A stretch of DNA of 19,087 bases from an uncultured bacterium (GTDB taxonomy: Bacteria > Actinomycetota > Coriobacteriia > Coriobacteriales > Coriobacteriaceae). The stretch spans positions 1-19,087 of the forward strand of contig CAJMSO010000010.1 in the NCBI GenBank assembly GCA_905216075.1, written 5' to 3'. Positions 14,783 through 19,087 of the stretch are shown one piece after another. The notes under the pieces were generated by a model. The model searched no databases, had not been told where the DNA came from, and saw only the letters and a list, made by a program, of their open reading frames with translations. Each line of letters begins with the position of its first letter. Position 1 is the stretch's first letter. Both the position numbers and the translations under genes were made by a program.

Positions 14783-15856
14783 CTATTCGAATAGCTGCGG
14801 GTACTTCTCCTTGAGCGGTGCCTGATCAAGACGCAGCTCTTCTAGGTTGCGCTTTGCCTTGGACTCCATCCTTATGGTGTCAATAAACGCCACAAGTGAG
14901 TCGACATACAGGTCGCCACGCAGGTACGCCTGGGCTGCGACTAAAATTCGCTGCTCGTCTTTGAGCGGCTCGCGATAATACTCAAGATTCAGGTAGAGCG
15001 GGTCTGGCTCGCCGATGTAGAGGGGAAACGTCTCGTTGTAGCTAATCGAACAGCCGGTCGCGCGCATGTTGCTGATATCTCCCGCATTGCGATGGTGCTC
15101 GAGGCGCTGCTGCGCATGATCAAGCCATTCGTCAGAACGGTCTGCCTGCCGAAGCTCTGCCTCAAGCTGTGTCCGGTCCCACGTGGGCAGATCGAGTAAC
15201 GTGAACGGCTCGCGGGCACTGCCTTGTGGCGTCCAGACGATATCGCCGGTGTGGAACGGCGTGGGGATATCGACCCAGATGAACTCGAATGCGATCTCCC
15301 AATCGTTCTCAACGGGGCCGGCGGAAGGACAATAGACGGAAAGAGCCTCGCCTTTACCGTTCACCATGAGCCAATCTTCCCGGTGATGTTCTTCGTCGGC
15401 ATCGAGCGGGCACCGGGTGATGCGTACGCGTGCCTCTGGACGGCTCGCCAGTTCATCATCACCGCGCAACGCCTCGGCACATTTCTCATAGCAGCTGAAT
15501 GGCGCGCCGAAGGCCCCACAAAGTTGCCCGTCGGGCACAACCTCCTCTTCATACTGATAAACGTAGCCCGTCCCACTCGCAAACACATCGACGCATCGCT
15601 TGTTGTAATCGATTGTCCAGCGCAAGAAGGCATGGAAATCGGGGATGGCGGGTCTTCCGAAACCAGCAATGGTGGCTTCCAGCGAGCAATTGGGCATGGT
15701 GCACGCAATCTCCTGCCAAGCTTCGCATTTCTGATCGAGCGTGGCGGTCTTCGAAAACCAAACCAGATAGGCGGCTTCGACGGTGCTGGGCCGAAAATCG
15801 ATGCTGCGCAGGTGCTCCCGAATGTCCCGGGAGTCAACAAAATCCAAGATGTTCAT
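14783..15856 (-). CDS. Hypothetical protein, B-type module
   Basis: 357 residues, no known function. It matches the C-terminal half of the 704-residue protein throughout: FVDSRDIREHLRSIDF / FLDSRSIKEHLQRINY, TMPNCS / NMPNCT, IPDFHAFLR in both, DIPTPFHTGDIV / DIPTPFHAGDIV (196-207), YIGEP in both, EYYREPLKDEQRIL / DYYRKPLKSEERIL, and the end KYPQLF / RYPELF. Layout also resembles the A-type module (EHL near the start, TPF..GD in the middle), so A and B may be ancient paralogs. GGAGG stands 5 nt before the ATG at 15856. First gene of a two-gene operon. Confidence 0.88.
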   Translation of the reverse strand: MNILDFVDSRDIREHLRSIDFRPSTVEAAYLVWFSKTATLDQKCEAWQEIACTMPNCSLEATIAGFGRPAIPDFHAFLRWTIDYNKRCVDVFASGTGYVYQYEEEVVPDGQLCGAFGAPFSCYEKCAEALRGDDELASRPEARVRITRCPLDADEEHHREDWLMVNGKGEALSVYCPSAGPVENDWEIAFEFIWVDIPTPFHTGDIVWTPQGSAREPFTLLDLPTWDRTQLEAELRQADRSDEWLDHAQQRLEHHRNAGDISNMRATGCSISYNETFPLYIGEPDPLYLNLEYYREPLKDEQRILVAAQAYLRGDLYVDSLVAFIDTIRMESKAKRNLEELRLDQAPLKEKYPQLFE

Positions 15857-15910
15857 GGCAACCTCCAATTCGATCGTTGCCATTAGCATCCGTCAGAGGT
15901 TGTGATTTGT

Positions 15911-15928
15911 AGTCCCATTAACGGGTCC
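15911..15928 (-). promoter_or_regulatory. CCCGTTAATGGG palindromic motif, copy 2
   Basis: On the minus strand GGACCCGTTAATGGGACT lies 55 nt upstream of the B-type ATG. The whole leader resembles that of the fused gene: the motif, then ACAATC- or ACAAATC-like sequence, then AACGATCGA, then GGAGG. It is a candidate operator or a repeat duplicated with the genes. Confidence 0.5.
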
Positions 15929-16002
15929 CATATGAATCTCGCGTCAAACATACTTCTGAAAACGCACTGGTACATGGGTGTGCGCGCACTGAAAGGATTG
16001 CC

Positions 16003-16131
16003 ATGGAGAATATGATGCTGGATCTTGTGACGAATAGCGCCGGTATGGCGGAGGCCTGGGAGGACACTTTCAGGGGCTATGAGGGATCGGCTGTGACCGG
16101 CTCAGCCGTCGCGTCGAACAGTTCCGGGTAG
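16003..16131 (+). CDS. Short ORF, possible 5' fragment of a lost gene
   Basis: 42 codons beginning MENMMLDLVTNSAGMAEAWE, with AAAGGA (15992-15997) 5 nt before the ATG. It overlaps the 3' end of the minus-strand 704-residue gene by 55 nt. The start looks genuine, whereas the end is only antisense to the other gene. It may be the beginning of a gene interrupted when the fused-gene block arrived. Confidence 0.35.
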   Translation: MENMMLDLVTNSAGMAEAWEDTFRGYEGSAVTGSAVASNSSG

Positions 16132-18191
16132 CGGTCCTTGAGCCAACCGTCTGCATCCTCGAATCCGCGCATCTTCTTCTCCGCCAGCGCTTGTAGCTCG
16201 TTTGCGCTGGCCATCGCGGCGAGTGAGTCAACCGCCAGGTCGCCTTTGACATACGCCCTGACGCCGTAGAGGATTCGCTCCTCTGACTTGAGCGGCTTGC
16301 GGTAATAGTCGATGTCCAAAAGAAAGCCCTCAGGCTCCCCAATGTAGAAGGGGAAATGCAAGGCGGATGAGACTTGGCAGCCGTAGGCGTACATGTCACT
16401 GGTGTCGCCGTCATATCGGTGCCAGCGCAATAGCTTGTCGGCCTTTTGAACGAGGCGCTCTTTGTAGACGGAGGAGGCCAGCTCTTTGTAGACTCGTTCG
16501 GATCCCCAAGTTTGCAGGTCAAACAGCACCATCGGCTCGTCGGGGCGTTGGAGGTTGCAGACGATGTCTCCGGCATGGAAGGGCGTTGGGATATCAAACC
16601 ACATGTCCTCGAAATCGCTGGCGGTGCCTGCCTCGTCCCACTCACTTTTGCTGCAGTAATCGCAAGACATTACTTCGCCGTTCGCATTGAGTAAGACCAT
16701 GTCGTCGGCATAGTGGTCTTCGTCTGGATCGATGGGACGACGAGTGATTCTGATGGCTTTGGGATCGTCACCTTCGAGCTCTTTCCAGATGGCATCGAAG
16801 CATTTTTGGTAACTGCTGTACGGGCCGTAAAGAAAGTCGTGTTGGGCGCGCCAGTCCCACGAGTAGTCCTCAAAGAAAAACAGGCTCTTGTCGTCCGTCA
16901 ATTTAAAGTGTGCGAGTTTTCTTTGCTCCTGCCTGATGACATTGCGCAGAAAGGCATGGAAGTCCGGGATGTTGACCGTGTCATTTCTGCGGCTCATAGT
17001 GCAATTGGGCATATTGTCGATGACCTTCTGCCAGCCTTCGAGCTTTTGCTGTAGCGTCGCTTTATGCGAGCAATTGACGATGAAGGCTGCTACGGGTGTG
17101 GTGAGTTCGTAGTTGATTCGTTGAAGATGCTCCTTAATGCTGCGCGAGTCCAAAAACTCAAAGATGTCCGGACGAATATCCAGCTCACTTTGGCTGGTAG
17201 GCTTGCGGTGCGGCTGCAGGCAATCGTGTCCGACCGAGCCTTCGGACCACTGCTTGCCGTAGGCGGGGTCATCGTGCAGCTTCTGCGAAAGTTCGAGCAT
17301 AAAAGCACAGTCGTCCGGCAGGTCGCCGGTGTAGCGCTCGGCGGTGTAGAGGGCAGAGGGGATGAAGGGGTCCAAGAGACTGTCGCTGAAGGTGCCGGAT
17401 GAAAGCGAACCCTCCTTAACGCCGTGATCTCTGCTAGGCCCTGCGCACCAGATTTGTCCACGGAGCGTGTGCTCGTAGTCGTTTTCGAGCACAATGGCAA
17501 AGCGAGGCCCGTGGTCGAAGGGGCGGCCGTCGATTTTGAGGATGTCGCCCGGTACCCACGGCGTGTAGATAGGCTCGTTGTTCGTGCAGAACCGCCTGCT
17601 ATCGTTTCGCCAGACGCTTTTGACATGCGATTTGCGAGTGCGGTGATTGCGCAGATCGCGGAGGAATATAAGCTCGCCGTCCCTAGTTGCCGCAAACGTC
17701 AGGGAGGGCTGCGCCGTTTGGTGCTCGTGCAGGTCTTCCGAGGTGTAGAGATTGATCTTCCAGTACGATTCGGACCAGTCGTCGTCAGGATACTCTTCGA
17801 TGTAGTGCTTCATGAGCGTTTGCGCGGCTTCCCAGGATGCGGTGGGGAAGGGGCCGTCAAGGGCATCGACGTCGCGCTCCTCCTCGTTGTAGAGCATGAC
17901 GTACAGTAGGAGGATTCCGCGGTCGCGCTCGACGTTGTTGAGCATGTCGAGCGCGCAGTTGAGCTGGGTGAGATGCGAATCGATATCTTCGGTCAGCTCC
18001 GGCGAAACCTCTTTGTGGAGTTGCTCGAGCATGGCGCGCTTTTCGTCAAGCGTTTTCAGCGAGCCGGCGATGATCGGCGCTGGCCAGTATAAGTATTTAC
18101 GCATGTGGTCTCGTAGCTCTTGGCTTTTGATGCAGCTGAGGACGAGGTCTTTGCCGGCATCGGTGATGCCATCGCTTGCCTGATTGCTCAT
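16077..18191 (-). CDS. Hypothetical A-B fusion protein
   Basis: 704 residues, no known function. Residues 1-335 are an A-type module (SQELRDHM 23-30, GPFPTASWEAA 113-123, ESYWKINLY 141-149, YTPWVPGDILKIDGRP 209-224). Residues 342-693 are a B-type module (IFEFLDSRSIKEHL 343-356, IPDFHAFLR 408-416, DIPTPFHAGDIV 533-544, FYIGEP 615-620, DRYPELF 686-692). It thus corresponds to the neighbouring gene pair at 13740-15856 fused in the order A-B, whereas the pair is transcribed B then A. An 11-residue tail (ATAEPVTADPS) after the conserved end has no match in the B protein. AAGGAGG is 5 nt before the ATG at 18191. No membrane segments; probably cytoplasmic. Confidence 0.88.
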   Translation of the reverse strand: MSNQASDGITDAGKDLVLSCIKSQELRDHMRKYLYWPAPIIAGSLKTLDEKRAMLEQLHKEVSPELTEDIDSHLTQLNCALDMLNNVERDRGILLLYVMLYNEEERDVDALDGPFPTASWEAAQTLMKHYIEEYPDDDWSESYWKINLYTSEDLHEHQTAQPSLTFAATRDGELIFLRDLRNHRTRKSHVKSVWRNDSRRFCTNNEPIYTPWVPGDILKIDGRPFDHGPRFAIVLENDYEHTLRGQIWCAGPSRDHGVKEGSLSSGTFSDSLLDPFIPSALYTAERYTGDLPDDCAFMLELSQKLHDDPAYGKQWSEGSVGHDCLQPHRKPTSQSELDIRPDIFEFLDSRSIKEHLQRINYELTTPVAAFIVNCSHKATLQQKLEGWQKVIDNMPNCTMSRRNDTVNIPDFHAFLRNVIRQEQRKLAHFKLTDDKSLFFFEDYSWDWRAQHDFLYGPYSSYQKCFDAIWKELEGDDPKAIRITRRPIDPDEDHYADDMVLLNANGEVMSCDYCSKSEWDEAGTASDFEDMWFDIPTPFHAGDIVCNLQRPDEPMVLFDLQTWGSERVYKELASSVYKERLVQKADKLLRWHRYDGDTSDMYAYGCQVSSALHFPFYIGEPEGFLLDIDYYRKPLKSEERILYGVRAYVKGDLAVDSLAAMASANELQALAEKKMRGFEDADGWLKDRYPELFDATAEPVTADPS

Positions 18192-18245
18192 GTCGGCCTC
18201 CTTATCGATCGTTACCGGCATGATGCAACGGGTGCGGCGATTGTT

Positions 18246-18263
18246 GGTCCCATTAACGGGACC
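18246..18263 (-). promoter_or_regulatory. CCCGTTAATGGG palindromic motif, copy 3
   Basis: On the minus strand GGTCCCGTTAATGGGACC is symmetric except for two central positions. It lies 54 nt upstream of the fused gene's ATG, the same place as copy 2 before the B-type gene. This conserved spacing favours an operator or leader element for this family. Confidence 0.55.
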
Positions 18264-18275
18264 AAGCAACGACTC

Positions 18276-18307
18276 GATGTGACAAAGGGGCTGCCCTTTG
18301 TCACATC
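18276..18307. repeat. REP-like CAAAGGG palindrome, copy 2
   Basis: GATGTGACAAAGGG (18276-18289) pairs perfectly over 14 bp with CCCTTTGTCACATC (18294-18307) around GCTG. It matches the palindrome at 57-87, including the CTG loop. It sits between the divergent fused gene and TetR gene. No T-run follows, so it is more likely a dispersed repeat than a terminator. Confidence 0.7.
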
Positions 18308-18331
18308 CAAAATATTGCCTTTACGTGTTGG

Positions 18332-18376
18332 TGCACACGGTGTGCAATAATACTCGCACTGTGCAATAGCGCACAG
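18332..18376 (+). promoter_or_regulatory. Candidate TetR operator and promoter
   Basis: TGCACAC-G-GTGTGCA (18332-18346) is a perfect 15-bp palindrome. TGTGCAATA occurs twice, at 18341-18349 and 18360-18368, 19 nt apart, and CTGTGC/GCACAG (18359-18364, 18371-18376) adds another inverted pair. A -10-like AATAAT/TAATAC overlaps at 18346-18353. TetR proteins usually bind such palindromes over their own promoter, so autorepression is likely; no convincing -35 is seen. Confidence 0.5.
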
Positions 18377-18397
18377 GCTGAGTAACAAGGAGGACGC

Positions 18398-19087
18398 TTG
18401 TCCCAGCTCGAGAAATGCGATCGCCGGTCCCTTCGCTCGCAGCGTGCCCTTCGCCAGGCACTTGCCAGCGAGCTTGCCGAAAGCGGCGACCTTTCGCGCA
18501 TTAATGTCGCGTCGCTCACCGAGCGTGCCGGCCTTACGCGCCGCACGTTCTATTCGCACTACCGCGATATTCCCGACTTTATCAGCCAGATCGAGGACGG
18601 CCTGCTTGCCGAGATTCGCGAGCGGGTGGAGCTTATCACCGCAGCTCAATTACCCGATCTTTACCGCAACATCGACGAGCTCGAGCCGGCACCCGGTTCG
18701 GTTGAGCTGCTTCGCTATCTTGCGGCTAATCGCGACCTTATCGGGGCCCTGCTGGGCCCGGGCGGCGACCCCGCCTTTATTAAAAAGATCATCGATACCG
18801 CACGCGAGGCCGTGGTGCCGCGTGCACAGACGGGCATTTTGGGCTTGGCGCTGGGCACCTTCTTTGACTATTACGTCACCTATGTCGTAAGTGCCGAGGT
18901 CGGCATGATCCAACGTTGGTTTGAGCGTGACCTTTCCGAATCGCCCGAGACCATGGCGCGCATTATGACGGTCATCGCCTTTGTGCGCCCCGGCGACCTG
19001 TATGGCCAACCTATCGATATCAACGTGCCGGAATACGGCTTGAAGCTATTGAACCTGCAGCTCGAGGACGCGGCCGACACCGCCGCA
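18398..19087 (+). CDS. TetR/AcrR-family regulator (3' end outside window)
   Basis: 230 codons open to the window edge. Residues about 33-65 hold the TetR helix-turn-helix (INVASLTERAGLTRRTFYSH followed by YRDIPDFI). The remainder (LLRYLAANRDLIGALLGPGG, FIKKIIDTAR, GTFFDYYVTYVVSAEVGMIQ, RWFERDLSESPETMARIM) fits the ligand-binding domain of TetR proteins of the DhaS type. The start is taken as TTG at 18398, 4 nt after AAGGAGG (18387-18393). It diverges from the fused hypothetical gene. Ligand and targets unknown; the adjacent palindromes suggest self-regulation and perhaps control of the divergent gene. Confidence 0.88.
   Translation, partial: MSQLEKCDRRSLRSQRALRQALASELAESGDLSRINVASLTERAGLTRRTFYSHYRDIPDFISQIEDGLLAEIRERVELITAAQLPDLYRNIDELEPAPGSVELLRYLAANRDLIGALLGPGGDPAFIKKIIDTAREAVVPRAQTGILGLALGTFFDYYVTYVVSAEVGMIQRWFERDLSESPETMARIMTVIAFVRPGDLYGQPIDINVPEYGLKLLNLQLEDAADTAA

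Noticed and set aside
15224..15886. 220-codon forward ORF
   Set aside because: It is antisense to the B-type gene, which is supported by homology to the fused protein.
1..19087. CRISPR array or rRNA/tRNA genes
   Set aside because: No regularly spaced direct repeats and no complete tRNA or rRNA signature were found on either strand by eye.

Overview
The window is chromosomal DNA from a GC-rich bacterium. Gene content, GTG/TTG starts with strong AGGAGG-type ribosome binding sites, and dispersed CAAAGGG palindromes suggest a gut Coriobacteriia member, probably Collinsella or a close relative. That placement is inference; there is no rRNA or other taxonomic marker here.

Left part (1-6670), ordinary chromosome. 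The 3' tip of a plus-strand gene converges on a minus-strand operon of a WYL-domain regulator followed by a UvrD/PcrA-like helicase with a C-terminal RecB-type nuclease. Divergent from it lies a compact RtcB RNA ligase, tightly followed by a DnaB-like RecA-fold protein that has lost its Walker A lysine. Two hairpin terminators close this unit.

Middle (6670-13740), accessory patchwork. It opens with a complete solo IS200-type element (TnpA with HUH and Tyr residues, subterminal hairpins, and a leader hairpin covering the tnpA ribosome binding site). A decayed gene with two in-frame stops and a small acidic, Tyr-rich ORF follow. Next are an excisionase/MerR-like DNA-binding protein with an ATGA-coupled, apparently truncated partner, then an XRE repressor divergent from a tail-anchored NERD-domain protein and a small membrane protein. 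The section ends with an AT-richer PD-(D/E)XK nuclease carrying an unrecognised N-terminal domain. No integrase is present, so this looks like an eroded mobile or defence island.

Right part (13740-19087). A family without known function appears twice on the minus strand: once as two adjacent genes (B-type 14783-15856, then A-type 13740-14729), and once as a single 704-residue protein (16077-18191) whose N-half matches A and C-half matches B. The two loci share a leader with a GTCCCRTTAAYGGGAC palindrome. A TetR-family regulator diverges from the fused gene and runs off the window, behind a perfect TGCACAC-G-GTGTGCA palindrome.

The points most worth following are the split/fused paralogs with their shared leader, the XRE-NERD-membrane cassette, and the rtcB/pseudo-DnaB operon.
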